A DNA stretch of 64,000 nucleotides from Sphagnum compactum (GCA_965153455.1 OZ234496.1:14810304-14874303), one strand, 5' to 3'; counted from the first letter of the stretch, positions 24,441-35,431 are shown. Notes: a model not told the origin generated them from the sequence alone. Numbers and translations are program-made.

Positions 24441-26208
24441 TGTATTAAATTTTTTAGTCAAATAAACCATGTTGTCTACTAATGCTAATGCTAAGCAATG
24501 GTTGGCTACAATAAAAAGATGGGGATGATTTGGATGAAAAACAAAAGACTTGTGTGTGTGAGTGTGGCATTTGTATATGTGAGGTTTGGAGTAAAAAAGA
24601 TGAACCCATATATATGGCTTTCACCCATATCGATACATATACATAGTAGTAGGGACCAAAGAGTACTTGGGTTTCGAGAAATTCATAAATAAATGGGTGT
24701 GTGAACAATGTGTGTACCCACCATTGTATCTTGGATTCCTTTCTTTGTTTTATTACTACTACAATGATAGCAGAGTAAAAATAATACTACTTTGGATGGC
24801 AGTGTTTGCTTTGTATCCCTTTCTTTCTATTACATTTTGTTGCACTTGGGTTGCTGCACAATATCCTTGTTCATTGTCATTAGGTTTTCAGCAGGCTTAT
24901 TACAAGCACCTGCGCATCCATGCACCAGGAATGTATTTGCATTTGTTATCTCTAGAATTGCTTGAGAAGATCAGTGGACTGCTTTTCTAAACAGCATTCC
25001 CTTTCCAAGGTCTTTGATTCACACAGGTCTTGCAATAAACACATTGAAGATCTTGGCAGCCTTTGCAACCCTAATCACTCACTTGTACGCCAGGATGAAC
25101 TTAAACTCAACAACAGGCTTGAATCCCATGTCTTGACTTCAGTGCCACACTTGATTTCCTTGTGTGCCTTCCATTTTGGGGCAGGCTTTAGTACCTGACC
25201 TTCTTCTTCACCAACTTCAAATCTGTCACACACTCAGGACTGTCTGTATTTTTGCAGCCATGCTGAAAACTAGTGTAGTTTTCAGCATGCATTAACATAA
25301 ACACACATCCTCTTGAAGCAGCATATATGTTACATTACAAAATGGAGAGTTTTGAGGCACAAAGACATCCACCTATAAACACAACTTACTTGATTGCAAG
25401 GGTACCATTCAATCACGAGCTTTGTGGTTCTACTTGCATTGTAAAATGATCTATATTACCTGTGAAAAATGGCAGAGATGTCCTGTTGTGAAATTTGGTG
25501 TTCCTCCATCACCCCTTCCAAGCATCGTTACCCGGTAGTAATCAAAACTGGAAAAGACTGAGTCTGGGCAGATGGATCTTCATAAACAGCCTCCAACACA
25601 GCACCATGCCAAAGACCAAGATCAAATCTTCAAATTCACAATGTGGTCTCCCATATGACAACCTCATTTTGCTTAGGGAGCACAAAACCACTGTGTTTTC
25701 TTTATTAACAGATACGGACAAACATCCTGACAAGATTTGACTGCTACAACTCCCACAGAATTTGAGGACACTTAAAACAGGGCTACATGGTTCCCACAAA
25801 TTACAAGGCATTACAACACTACTTTGATGGATAATATTCATACAGTGGTTCTGTACCATATACCGCACTTGAATTGATTGTCTGAACCCCCATATCTCAT
25901 CTTTCTCACATATGGCAGCTGCAAGAAAGGAGATATTCATTTACATGGTCGGGGAATGTGCTCATTTATGACTCCCATACCTTGCTTACCACCCCCACAA
26001 GAGCTTAGAATGGACCACATGAATCTGCTGGGCTCCAAGTTTACTGTTTTCAGCACCCCCAACAGCAGCAACATCTCTAATGACAGTCATTTTACAAAAA
26101 AAACAGATATGTGTGCATGCAGGATGTTATCAGTAACACATCAAGCAGCTAGGACATATACACCCAGAACCATATGTCTGTCTCTGCTGTTTTGTCCAAC
26201 CAGTGGTC
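24441..26208. other. Region downstream of the FAX3-like gene
   Basis: From about 24,900 the base composition becomes more balanced. The part next to the stop codon may be the gene's 3' UTR, but a polyadenylation site cannot be fixed by eye. It contains a perfect hairpin at 25259-25289. Several open frames of 80-130 codons lie on both strands; none shows a recognisable domain. Confidence 0.4.
25259..25289. other. Perfect 14-bp inverted repeat with 3-base loop
   Basis: CATGCTGAAAACTA, loop GTG, then its exact reverse complement. It would form a stable hairpin in RNA or cruciform in DNA. It lies about 920 bp downstream of the FAX3-like stop codon. Function unknown. Confidence 0.8.
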
Positions 26209-27258
26209 TCAGTAAGACCCCCCTGATTCAATTTCCTTGGGAGGATTTATATCAGAGAGATACACATATGCATAGAATGCTAACATAGCAGCACTAGTAA
26301 CAGCAATAACCCCTGTAGGAAAGACAGATTTTGTCTCTGCATATCTCCGTATGAACCTGAAGAAGATGGCCCCTGTGATAATTATTTGGCCCTGAATATA
26401 CCGCAGAGTGGACTCCCCTTGCTTCCATGCACTCAGGCTGGTAACACTCAAGGCCAGAATCACCCCTCCCAGAAGCACTCCAAATCGTATTGAGACTGTG
26501 CTCCCTGTGATGATGAACCCCAGTAAGCCTCCAACCACAAGAAGCACCCCGTATGGAATACCAAGGCAGAAGTCATGGATTTTTGAGCCCTGCTTTATAC
26601 TGCCATCTTCCCGATAATGTGCTTTGAGAGCAGTTTCAGCAATGTCCTTGACCGGATCAGGGGCGTTTTCTGCAACATAGGAGAGGCCTTCCTTACCTCT
26701 GGCAGGAAGTTCTTGTGCAGATGCTGCCAGCACTGAACTGGCCTTCTCAGCTTGCTCTCGCAACTGGCTTGTTGTCTCCTGGAGTATGACCAATGCTTTT
26801 CTGGCAGCCTCTTCTGATGCTGCTTGTGCATTGCTGAAATCAAAGTCTAACCTAGAATCCTTGTTCTTGTCTGTGGCCTTTTCTGGGGTAATCTCCTCAT
26901 CACTGCTCGAAGTTTCCTGGGGATATCCATCTCCTCCCGACTGTCCGGCGTCAACTGCATTCACCTTGAGTTTATATCTCACTGATGCCTTTGCAAACGC
27001 AGCAGAGTTCAAAGGCGAAAACCTGAGATGGTGGCCAGTCAAGAAGTGACCATGGGAGATGTGCATCAATGCCATGGGATTCATCATCCCCCTGCATTTA
27101 AGAGCTTGAACGGCAGCCTTTCCAACCGAAGTTCCTGCACAGTATGACCCGTACTGCATGTTCGAGAAAGATGTCGAGGGATTGCTGGTGCTATGGCATA
27201 AAGTGCAGCTCGCTTGCTGTGGAGCTCGCCCTCCATTCACAGTCCGCAACATCATCAT
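26209..27258 (-). CDS. FAX3: FAX3-like plastid fatty-acid export protein (TMEM14 family)
   Basis: 349 residues in one uninterrupted exon. The C-terminal part from about residue 225 (KIHDFCLGIPYG, then GGLLGFIITGSTVSIRFGVL, SLSAWKQGES) is the Tmem_14 domain with four hydrophobic segments; its wording matches the FAX3 group of plant fatty-acid export proteins. The N-terminus is rich in Ser, Ala and Met and poor in acidic residues, as in plastid transit peptides. Between them is an acidic stretch and a long amphipathic helix region (about residues 145-210) that also marks this subgroup. The related FAX1 exports fatty acids across the plastid inner envelope for ER lipid synthesis; a similar role here is inferred from family. 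Start chosen at the first of three adjacent Met codons (27258); the frame is open 41 codons further upstream to 27381, but that part is hydrophobic and unlike a transit peptide. Confidence 0.88.
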   Translation of the reverse strand: MMMLRTVNGGRAPQQASCTLCHSTSNPSTSFSNMQYGSYCAGTSVGKAAVQALKCRGMMNPMALMHISHGHFLTGHHLRFSPLNSAAFAKASVRYKLKVNAVDAGQSGGDGYPQETSSSDEEITPEKATDKNKDSRLDFDFSNAQAASEEAARKALVILQETTSQLREQAEKASSVLAASAQELPARGKEGLSYVAENAPDPVKDIAETALKAHYREDGSIKQGSKIHDFCLGIPYGVLLVVGGLLGFIITGSTVSIRFGVLLGGVILALSVTSLSAWKQGESTLRYIQGQIIITGAIFFRFIRRYAETKSVFPTGVIAVTSAAMLAFYAYVYLSDINPPKEIESGGSY

Positions 27259-28150
27259 TCCTGTTGCCTCGCACACCAAAAATAAAGTAAAAAAGCTGAA
27301 GACGAGACAAAACTCCGAATCGTAAAACGCTCCACGAAACTGGTCCTGGAAACAGAAATCCTCTTCGAGCTCAGAAAACAATTATGTTCAATCTCAGAAG
27401 TCCAACAATACCACTACAGTTCTACTATACCTTGAAGGAAAAAAGAAAAAAAACACAGCAAAGGAAGCCATCGATCGAGGAATGAACCATCTGCAACAAG
27501 ATCCGGGCACTTTGGAGAAACCCTAGAAACCCTAATACAACAGTGGATCCAAAAAGAACACTGGATTAAGGAGGAAATGCGCACTCCAGCTCACAAACAG
27601 CGGACAAAGGGACAATGCAACGGACAAGGGAGATGAAACAAAAATCTCATGTGCTCATTACCCGTCCCGAAAGAAGCAGCAGCTCCTCGATCTTCAAGGT
27701 CGCCGAAATGAGGCTACAGGACACCGTTTTCTGATGCGAAACCCTCGTTTGAAGCGTCAACCGGAGCTTCTCGAGTTGGCTGATGGAGCAGCAGAGTTAC
27801 AGGAAGAAAGCTGCTGAGGGAACGGGCAAACAACGAAAGCTTTTTTCTGCAAACAATCTCTTTGAAAACTCTCCCCCTCCCAAGAGAACGGAAGGCGCGC
27901 GCACGCGAGAAACAGGGGCACAGAAAACGGTCGGAACAGAGGCAGAAGTGACGAGCCAGAAGGTCTGTGACAGAATCCACTGGGTTTTAATTCCATCCAA
28001 AAGATCAAACGTTGCAGTCTAACCGGTTAGACTTTCAGACCAAAGAACATCGCTTCCTACCGTTGGACATACACAACACAATGCCAAGTCGGACCTGGAA
28101 AGTCGCCGTCATCCCGTCAGTTTACGAACCACTGGTCCTCTAATGCTCTG
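27259..28150 (-). promoter_or_regulatory. Upstream/5' leader region of the FAX3-like gene
   Basis: Relatively GC-balanced DNA with overlapping open frames on both strands and no conserved motif. Probably leader and promoter. A possible leader intron donor (GTATAG on the minus strand) lies near 27421. A start site was not identifiable. Confidence 0.4.
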
Positions 28151-28417
28151 ACCAGCGGTTAACCCCCAGAAAAAAACCCTAGGATCCAATGGTCTGTTCT
28201 CTGTGTTTACTTATTTATTCATTACGTTTTTTTGGGGGGGCTGTATGTAGAAACTTTTGCGGGGCTCCGGTCCTTAATAGGGACCCCTTTATCGGCCCTT
28301 CACATTGCAAAGTTCTTCTTTGGGGGGTCGGCCCTAAGAGGGACTGGCGGGGTCTTTCTTTTGAAATGGCTCTCAGATTTCTGGCCTTCATATCAGTGAT
28401 TTTTTTTTGGGGTCAAT

Positions 28418-28480
28418 TTTGTGACATAGCCAAAGACTTTGGCTATGATCCACTGGAAGATTTAGCCAAATCTGGCTACT
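28418..28480 (+). repeat. Palindrome-core dispersed repeat, copy 6
   Basis: TTTTGTGACATAGCCAAAGA, then TATGATCCACTGGAAGATT and the core TAGCCAAATCTGGCTA, one mismatch from the perfect palindrome. A second GGCTACAAACTTGAAACCAT about 70 bp downstream suggests the element continues. Confidence 0.6.
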
Positions 28481-28712
28481 ACTACAAAGCTAAATATGAA
28501 AGTGATTTTTATTTTTTAAAAAAACACATCCTTCTAAATTTTGGCTACAAACTTGAAACCATGTACAGAAATCTAGTGATTTTTCTTCAAATTTTTTTCG
28601 GTTTAATTCTGGCTATTGAAAAATCTCAAAAATCACTTCGATCTTAGCATTTTTAATTGTTTATGAATTAGCTTTTTTGGCTATATATTACAACTGTAAG
28701 CATTCTACAGTT

Positions 28713-29040
28713 CAAAGGCACTAATGATGATATTCACATGTAGCAGATTCATGCATCAAGCATCTAGATAGAGCATTTTGTTGGCTTTGCCTACTACAAA
28801 GGCATCATGATGATATTCACATGTAGCAGATTCATGCATCAAGCATCTAGATAGAGCATTTTGTTGGCTTTGCCTACTACAAAGGCATCATGATGATATT
28901 CACATGTAGCAGATTCATGCATCAAGCATCTAGAGAGCATTTTGTTGGCTTTGCCTACTACAAAGGCACCAATGATGATATTCACATGTAGCAGATTCAT
29001 GCATCAAGCATCTAGAGCATTTTGTTGGCTTTGCCTACTA
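28713..29040. repeat. Tandem repeat, four units of 80-83 bp
   Basis: Units run from CAAAGGCAYCATGATGATAT through GTAGCAGATTCATGCATCAA to TTGGCTTTGCCTACTA. Successive units are 83, 81 and 80 bp because of small deletions around the TCTAGATAGAG segment. Near-identical copies indicate recent expansion. Confidence 0.92.
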
Positions 29041-29199
29041 AGGCAAGGATATTGTTGATGTTGATACAATGTTGAAGGCATGTTGATATGGTTGTCAAGG
29101 GTTTGTGACAAAGAGTGGTTTGTGTCTTTCCACTAATTTTCTCAAGTTCAGAGAGTAATCATCAACAAACAAACAAACAAACAATAGATGTGTTGGTAA

Positions 29200-30325
29200 A
29201 ACATCAGAAATTGATTTTCTTCAAAGGATTTGCATTGACACAAAGTATAGAATTGGAAACATAAGAACTGGATTTCCTCAAAGGATTTCCATTCACAAGT
29301 ACAGAATTGGTAAACAATCAGAAAATGGGTTTCCACAATGGATTTGGAAACATCAGAACTGGATTTCCTCCGAGGATTTCCATTCACAAGTACAGAATTG
29401 GTAACAATCAGAAAATGGGTTTCCACAATGGATTTGGAAACATCAGAACTGGATTTCCTCCGAGAACTTCCATTCACAAGTACAGAATTGGTAACAATCA
29501 GAAATGGGTTTCCACAATGGATTTGGAAACATCAGAACTGGATTTCCTCCAAGGATTTCCATTCACAAGTACAGAATTGGTAACAATCAGAAAATGGGTT
29601 TCCACAATGGATTTGGAAACATCAGAACTGGATTTCCTCCGAGGATTTCCATTCACAAGTACAGAATTGGTAACAATCAGAACTGGATATATCCTCAAAG
29701 GATTTCCATTCACAAGTACAGAATTGGTAACATGCGAACTAGATTTCCTCAAGGATTTCCAAGCACAAGTACAGAATTGGTAACATCAGAACTGGATATA
29801 TCCTCAAAGGATTTCCATTCACAAGTACAGAATTGGTAACATGAGAACTAGATTTCCTCAAGGATTTCCATTCACAAGTACAGAATTGGTAACATCACAA
29901 ATGGGTATCCACAATGGATTTGGAAACACCAGAACTGGATTTCCTCAAAGGATTTCCATTCACAAGTACAGAATTGGTAACATCACAAATGGGTTTCCAC
30001 AATGGATTTGGAAACACCAGAACTGGATTTCCTCAAAGGATTTCCATTCACAAGTACAGAATTGGTAACAATCAGAAAATGGGTTTCCACAATGGATTTG
30101 GAAACACCAGAACTGGATTTCCTCAAAGGATTTCCATTCACAAGTACAGAATTGGTAACAATCAGAAATGGGTTTCCACAATGGATTTCCATTTTGCAAG
30201 TACAGAATTGGTAACATCAGAAATGGATTTCCACAAAGGATATCCATTCCCAAGTATAGAATTGGAAACATCAGAACTGGATTTCCACAAAGGATTTCCA
30301 TTTGCAAGTATAGAATTTCCTCACT
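29200..30325. repeat. 1.1-kb minisatellite of 88-90 bp units with shorter variants
   Basis: Built from recurring blocks: TCAGAACTGGATTTCCTC, AAGGATTTCCATTCACAAG, TACAGAATTGGTAAC and ATGGGTTTCCACAATGGATT. Full units are 88-90 bp (starts near 29339, 29429, 29517 and 29607); units lacking the ATGGGTTTCC block are about 58 bp and dominate around 29,690-29,900. Because the unit is close to a multiple of three, several frames on both strands stay open for over 100 codons; this is a by-product of the repeat, not evidence of a protein. Confidence 0.92.
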
Positions 30326-30654
30326 ACTTGATATCCTCCCTCAAATGAAATGCATGTACAACATACCACCAGTTTACCATAGCCTCAGTGTGTATAGTAT
30401 ACTACTTTGAAAAACATCTTTAGCCGCAAAATAAGCTTCAATGAAATCCACTAATTTTCACATCACAGGGAAGTGTTTGTTTTTTTCCCGAGACAGATAC
30501 TCTGAAAGAACACAAGCGCAGAAGAAGGAGAATACGTTCAGAGATTTAAGCGAAGAATGAGAGGAGAAAAAATGACACTAGAGTCTCAGAGTGTCCAAGG
30601 AAGAGTAAAGAGCAGCAGCATCAGTTCTCAAGCCCTGGTAGATACTGTCGCTGA

Positions 30655-31050
30655 AGAAGCAGGAATTAACAGCAAGTAGCAAATTGTGTGTGTGAGAGAG
30701 AGAAGCCGTTGAAGAGAAGAGCTTCACTTAGGGTTAGGATTAGGGTTTGTGGCGCAGAGCTTCGTTGAACAAAAGAACTGAAATCCTCACGAGCTGCTGC
30801 TTTCTCTGACACTCAGTTGTGTAAAACTATTAGGACGAAGGTTATGGCAATGACAACACTAACAAGAAGTAGGAATTTACAGCAAGCAGCAAATGAGAGA
30901 GAGAGAGAGAGAGGGGAGTTGAAGAGAAGAGCTTCAGTTAGGCTTAGGGTTTATGGCGCAGAGCTTCGTTGAAGAACTGAACTGAAATCCTTTGGAGCTA
31001 CTGCTTCCTCTGACAATTCAGTTGTGTAAAAATTATTAGGACGAAGGTGA
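30655..31050 (+). repeat. Tandem duplication of the TOC34 5' end (two ~205-bp copies)
   Basis: Copy one is about 30655-30853 and copy two about 30866-31065. Both run from AGGAATTWACAGCAAGYAGC through a GA-rich tract, GAAGAGAAGAGCTTCA, GGCGCAGAGCTTCGTTGAA and AGGACGAAGGTKATGGCAA, and so each carries the leader and the start codon (30844 and 31050). Presumably the 5' UTR of a TOC34 gene. Confidence 0.8.
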
Positions 31051-31795
31051 TGGCAACAACAACCGCTACTCAACAACAAGTGCGGGAGTGGACTAGATTG
31101 CAACAATTCCCTATTGCAATACAGACAGTGTGAGAACAAGGATTGCAATTGTTTGGGTTTCTCCAAACAATTGGGTGATGGCTCTGATGACTTGCATGTC
31201 CAGATTGCCCACACGATAACTGTCTAGCTGATCAATGAAACCAGCTCTTGAACGTGCATGTTGGAAGGCCTTTGTGGTCTCTGACTGGAATGCACTCACA
31301 ACTGCCACTCTCTCATCAATCAGAGAATTGACAGCAGAGCTTTTCCCTACACCTCCTTTCCCCATCACCAGTGTCCACATTCTGCTACCGCAGCTTGCCA
31401 AGGATGTTGATTGTTGCTGGCTGATCATGGAGTTGAATACATTTACTTTGTCTTGAAACGATCTGCAGCTTTGCAGGGAGTCATCTGACATGCATCAGGT
31501 CTGAAGAAGAGTGATACAGATGTGCCTGTAGCATTGGTGGAGGATAGGGGCCGTTGCAATGTCAGAGGGGAAAAAATACTTCCAAGTGGCACTGTGTGGC
31601 TCATCAGCTTGGCTCATCAGCTTGGTGGAGTGGATTGTCAAGGTTGCCACAAGTGAGAGCAGCAAATCAATTTTCATCGACACAAAGCTGATTGATGGTC
31701 CGAATGTGAATCAGAGGGGTAAGCTTTGGATTACGCTCATATTGCTAGCTCAATTTCTCTTGAATTGTTTGGCCCATCTGCAACACCATCCAGAG
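31050..31795 (+). pseudogene. TOC34: Rearranged TOC34 GTPase pseudogene with internal inversion
   Basis: TOC34 is the small GTP-binding receptor of the chloroplast outer-envelope import complex. Three pieces can be read. First, plus strand 31050-31133: start codon and REWTRLQQFPIAIQT, the TOC34 N-terminus, then a stop. Second, minus strand about 31111-31405: NVDT, TLVMGKGGVGKSSAVNSL (P-loop) and, after a gap, DQLDSYRVGNLDMQVIRAIT and ILVLT. Third, plus strand about 31501-31790: GLKKSDTDVPVALVEDRGRC, EKILPSGTVW, then, after a frame change, SIFIDTKLIDGPNVNQRGKL, the TOC34 C-terminal part. The middle segment is therefore inverted relative to the ends and also lacks roughly 40 residues covering the G3 DTPG region. 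A 13-base tandem duplication (CTCATCAGCTTGG, about 31598-31623) causes the frame change in the third piece. The C-terminal membrane anchor is not recognisable. No functional protein can be made. A working TOC34 gene must be elsewhere. Confidence 0.85.
31111..31491 (-). pseudogene. Inverted TOC34 G-domain segment
   Basis: Open frame on the minus strand inside the TOC34 locus. The P-loop GKGGVGKSS and SLIDERVAVVSAFQSE are clear, and RSRAGF is joined directly to IDQLDSYRV, skipping the switch regions and DTPG motif. The first 40 residues of the open frame are not TOC34-like; the homologous ILGKL-R-stop-QNVDT stretch is in another frame just before TLVMGKGG. This is a fragment, not a separate gene. 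Confidence 0.8.
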
Positions 31796-31855
31796 GGATT
31801 TGGAAGAGGAGAAGTGGCAGCAGCCTCAGTCGGATATCAGGGCTGAAGAGTTTCA

Positions 31856-31890
<35 letters not shown>

Positions 31891-31895
31891 CCGGC
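31856..31895 (-). pseudogene. Plastid-type trnF(GAA) 5' fragment
   Basis: 40 bases on the minus strand reproduce the 5' half of plastid tRNA-Phe: acceptor start GCCGGGA, D-arm TAGCTCAGTTGGTAGAGC, and anticodon arm AGAGGACTGAAAATC with GAA anticodon. The variable loop, T-arm and 3' acceptor are missing. One base in the acceptor (C for the usual T at position 2) differs. A nuclear insertion of plastid DNA joined to the end of the TOC34 pseudogene; not a functional tRNA. Confidence 0.8.
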
Positions 31896-32420
31896 TTCTG
31901 TCATTTGAATTACCCCAACATAACAGAAAATGGTAGAAATATTTTCACCACAGTGAGGAAGTTTTTTGAGTTTGATCATACTAATGAACAGGCCATTGCT
32001 GAAGCTCTTCAATGAGATGACATTGGTTTTGACCAGTTGAATGACTTGAACAATGATGAAGATGATTACTTGTTTGACTAGTGTCATTATGTTTTCTCTG
32101 CACTTTATTCATCAGTGGGGTTTGCAATAGGGTTTGCGGTCTCAATGACTGAAAATTTTGAACCATGTGCAAAACAAACACGAGCAAGGGCTTTAAGAGG
32201 AGGCATGGACCAATTTTTGCAAAACAAACACAAGAGCAAGGGCTGTATGAGGGGGCATTGGAGCAATTTTTGCAAACTACAACACAGCCACAAGTAAGAT
32301 GGATGAGGGGCAATTTGTTTTGTTTGACTGAGGTTTTGTATGGTTTGCCTAGCCCTAGGAGAGCTTCCTTGACAATCAAGAACATTGATTCAGAGAAGTA
32401 GATTACCCTGTAGGGTATGC
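31896..32420 (+). other. Coding-like fragments of unknown origin
   Basis: Plus-strand stretches read like protein but are broken by single stops: NITENGRNIFTTVRKFFEFD continuing to HTNEQAIAEALQ, stop, DDIGFDQLNDLNNDEDDYLF, stop; then GLYEGALEQFLQTTTQPQVR and GLPSPRRASLTIKNIDSEK. A 55-57 bp imperfect tandem duplication (GAGCAAGGGCT to CAATTTTTGCAAA) lies at about 32165-32280. I do not recognise the family. It may be a further gene fragment in the rearranged TOC34 block. Confidence 0.35.
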
Positions 32421-32964
32421 AAGAGTATCCACCTCTGTTAACATGGGACACGAGTGTAATTTGGAAAAAACTATGAATTTTGGAGCTTTTAAATCTTGCT
32501 TGCAATAATAAGGGAAGCAAAAAGATCTTCTGTTTATCTCCAGAGGATGTTGGGTAGTAATAAGTAATTGTATTCTATGCTCTCTGCTTCAATACATTGT
32601 TTCACTTCAGCAATTGAGCAAATGGGTGATCATCTACAATACAAATCTGGTATCTCCAAAGCAGGACATGCTAACTTTTGTGGGATGTAATTTTTTTTGG
32701 TGCAGCTTGTTTGTTTAAGGCTACTAGAAGGGAACTGCCATTGTATTTTCTTGCCTGCTTATATTTATCAGATTCATTTCACATTAAAAAATGTGCGTCT
32801 TGGGCTTGGGCATTGATTGCTTATCGTGATATTGAATGAATCTTGAAAGGGCAAATGGTACACCTTATTTTAACCTAAGTCTGAAACCCAATTTCCATTA
32901 TATTTATAGTTCTTGATTTTTACTAAATTTCCAGTGAAAACAATCACTGAAAATTCAATATCGC

Positions 32965-33155
32965 CTGCACCTTAGGTCTGAAAATTACAAAATCACCTCT
33001 ATGCAACCCAACTCATTGAGGGCTTTCCAAGAGTACAGAAGCATGACTTAGTTCCCCTGTCATTTTGAATTCAACGACTCTTGCAATGTAGGTTTAAACA
33101 TTGCAAAATCAGCTCCATGCACCCCTTACTCATCAAGGGCTTTCCCAAGATTCCA
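32965..33155. repeat. Diverged direct duplication (~117-bp spacing)
   Basis: GTCTGAAAATTACAAAATCA near 32980 and GTTTAAACATTGCAAAATCA near 33090 each continue through CTCATYRAGGGCTTTCC. The rest of the 32420-33568 interval, just downstream of the LAX-like stop, shows no gene. Confidence 0.5.
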
Positions 33156-33568
33156 AGAGAGACATCCTTGATGTAGTTTTTGCATTTTTGGGAATTACAA
33201 TACAACTTCCAACTCCAAGATTTTGATTGGGAACAATGTCAACTTTTGAATTTTTCTTAAATTTCTTTTTGACTCACCACTTCTGGGAAACTATTCAATG
33301 CTGAACATTAGTGACAAGCACAGTATGTTGAGCATATCATGTATACAATTCTTCAATAAAAGATTGCTACTCTGGTAGCAAGAAGATTACAGTATCCCTG
33401 TTGAATGTGCAAAGCTGTGTAAAGCATTCCCCCCCCCATTGAGCACCAGCGACAAGGAAAACTTGTATGATGATCCATTGGCATGGATTTTTCTAAGGCT
33501 AGACTAAAATTCACTATGCACACACACAACAGCACCAGCACCAGCAGTGTGTTCTTCTGCTTGCGGGG

Positions 33569-35397
33569 TTAACATTGATAGCACTTCTGGAAAATCCCAA
33601 AAGTCTTAATTTGATCAATTACATTCTCCACGCTTGCCCAGCTACCGAATCCCGTACCCAAAGTGAAGATCAGCAAAACAACCATCAAGTTGAGCACCAC
33701 CATGCCCCACCACCCAACAATTCTTCTTGGTTTATTTGGCTTCTCAGCCTCATTCTGTGCCACACAAAAAACGGAACCAACATTGTGAATTAGAAAAGTT
33801 TAATTAAAGCCAGAGTAGAATAAAGAGAATGTTGAGAGTTTAGCATAGTGTACCTCACGAGCTTTTGGTGTCCAGAAAGTGATGATGTATGCAATGGAAG
33901 GGATGATGAAAGTGGAGAAGCTCATGAAGAGAGACCCAATCAAAGAGTTGAGAGGTCCAAAGAAGGGGAATGCGAGGGCTAAAAACCAGAGCAAGAGAGC
34001 CACCGGCAATCGCACTAGCACCCTGACAAGGTATGGTGATTGATGCACCCCCCAGAGTTTCTCCCACATGAAGTTGAGGGGCATAATGTACAACCCGAAT
34101 GCCACTGCCTGGAAAAGAAAAATGCAACACCCATATCACCATACATCCATCAGGTACCTAATCTGACAAAAATTTGCAATCATCTTACTTGAATTTCTTG
34201 AATGAAGTTGCAAATTATGTAACATGGGTGGATGATTATCATGCTCGATTCACAGAGTACAGACTGGGTATGTACAGACTGTGTCTGGGAACAAAGTCTC
34301 AAAAAGAATCTATAGTAATTGGGCAATTAACATACCTGGTGCATGATCATGAAAATGATGGCAGTGCTGCGGGCATTTGATGAAGGAAGAACTGCAAATG
34401 CATTGTTTTTGTGCAAGAGCTCGTCTCCAAAGGCCCAATAGATAGCGAGTGAGTGTGGAATTGTGATGGAAAATACATAGAAGCAGCAAGCTATATACAC
34501 ATACTTGTACTTGGCTGGCTTCCACATCGCATGCATTATCTCTCTGCACACAACATCAAGGATTGAGTGAAACCCAAATTCCTCAAAACCAATACTGGCA
34601 CACATGCATGAGCAGGTAGACTTAAGTTTCCATTGTCCTGAAATCCTCACCAAATCCTCACTTGTCAAAGTCTGCTAACAACTTCAATGGGTTTCAGTCA
34701 TCACTACTAGGGGAAGTCAGGAGTCTGAAGTTATTGAATTTCTAGTTGCATTTGGATTTAGGGTTTCGGGTTTACTGCCCATACATGGTAATAGCATGAC
34801 CTCCAGAGGCAAACAGAATGTTTGTTGTGCCAGTGAAGAAGCTTTGCAAGTCTATCGGAGCTGAGTGCTTCACATTTGGAACCTGCATTTCCAATCAAAC
34901 ATGCAAAAACTCATGCTAATGAGTACGACTGCCAATAACATGTGGTGTTTCCATTCCATATTTTTATACAATATTTTCATGGGTGTCATTAACATCAGTG
35001 AGACCTTAAGATTGCCAGATGATCCAGCATATATATCCTAATCCCACAGCTTTTACACTAGCCCATCTCCACCAAACAATATTTTGCCATTGAAAACATG
35101 ATGGTGATGGATCTGGCACGTTTTCTGTTGAGTAAAAGATTTACCTGCCCATGTGCAATGGATGTGCTGAACATGTACCAAGCTGTATATGTGGTGGTCA
35201 ACACTCCCAAGAAGGACCAAATACGGAAGTTGTGGATGGTGGGCAGGAGGAGGACTACCAGAGAGATAGCACCAAAAACTATCGTCCATGTCCTCTTGTT
35301 GTGATGAGGGTTTAGGTAATATGCATTGCTGCCAAACCCACAAAAAAAAATCAGAAAATGTCCCACAGAAATTTACTTATTGTTTTGCAGCACCCAG

Positions 35398-35431
<34 letters not shown>

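Noticed and set aside
25542-25940. 132-codon minus-strand frame downstream of FAX3
   Set aside because: No recognisable domain and no splice context; could be untranslated sequence.
28189-28647. 152-codon plus-strand open frame
   Set aside because: It runs through a palindrome-core dispersed repeat and low-complexity T-rich sequence; no domain recognised.
28713-30325. Possible CRISPR-like array
   Set aside because: Units are contiguous and near-identical along their whole length, with no short repeats alternating with unique spacers, and the host is a plant.
29307-30348. Open frames of 110-158 codons on both strands with repeating peptide units
   Set aside because: They are produced by the 88-90 bp tandem repeat, whose unit is near a multiple of three; no conserved domain, and several frames are open at once.
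31856-31895. Functional tRNA-Phe gene
   Set aside because: Only the 5' half exists; T-arm and 3' acceptor strand are missing.
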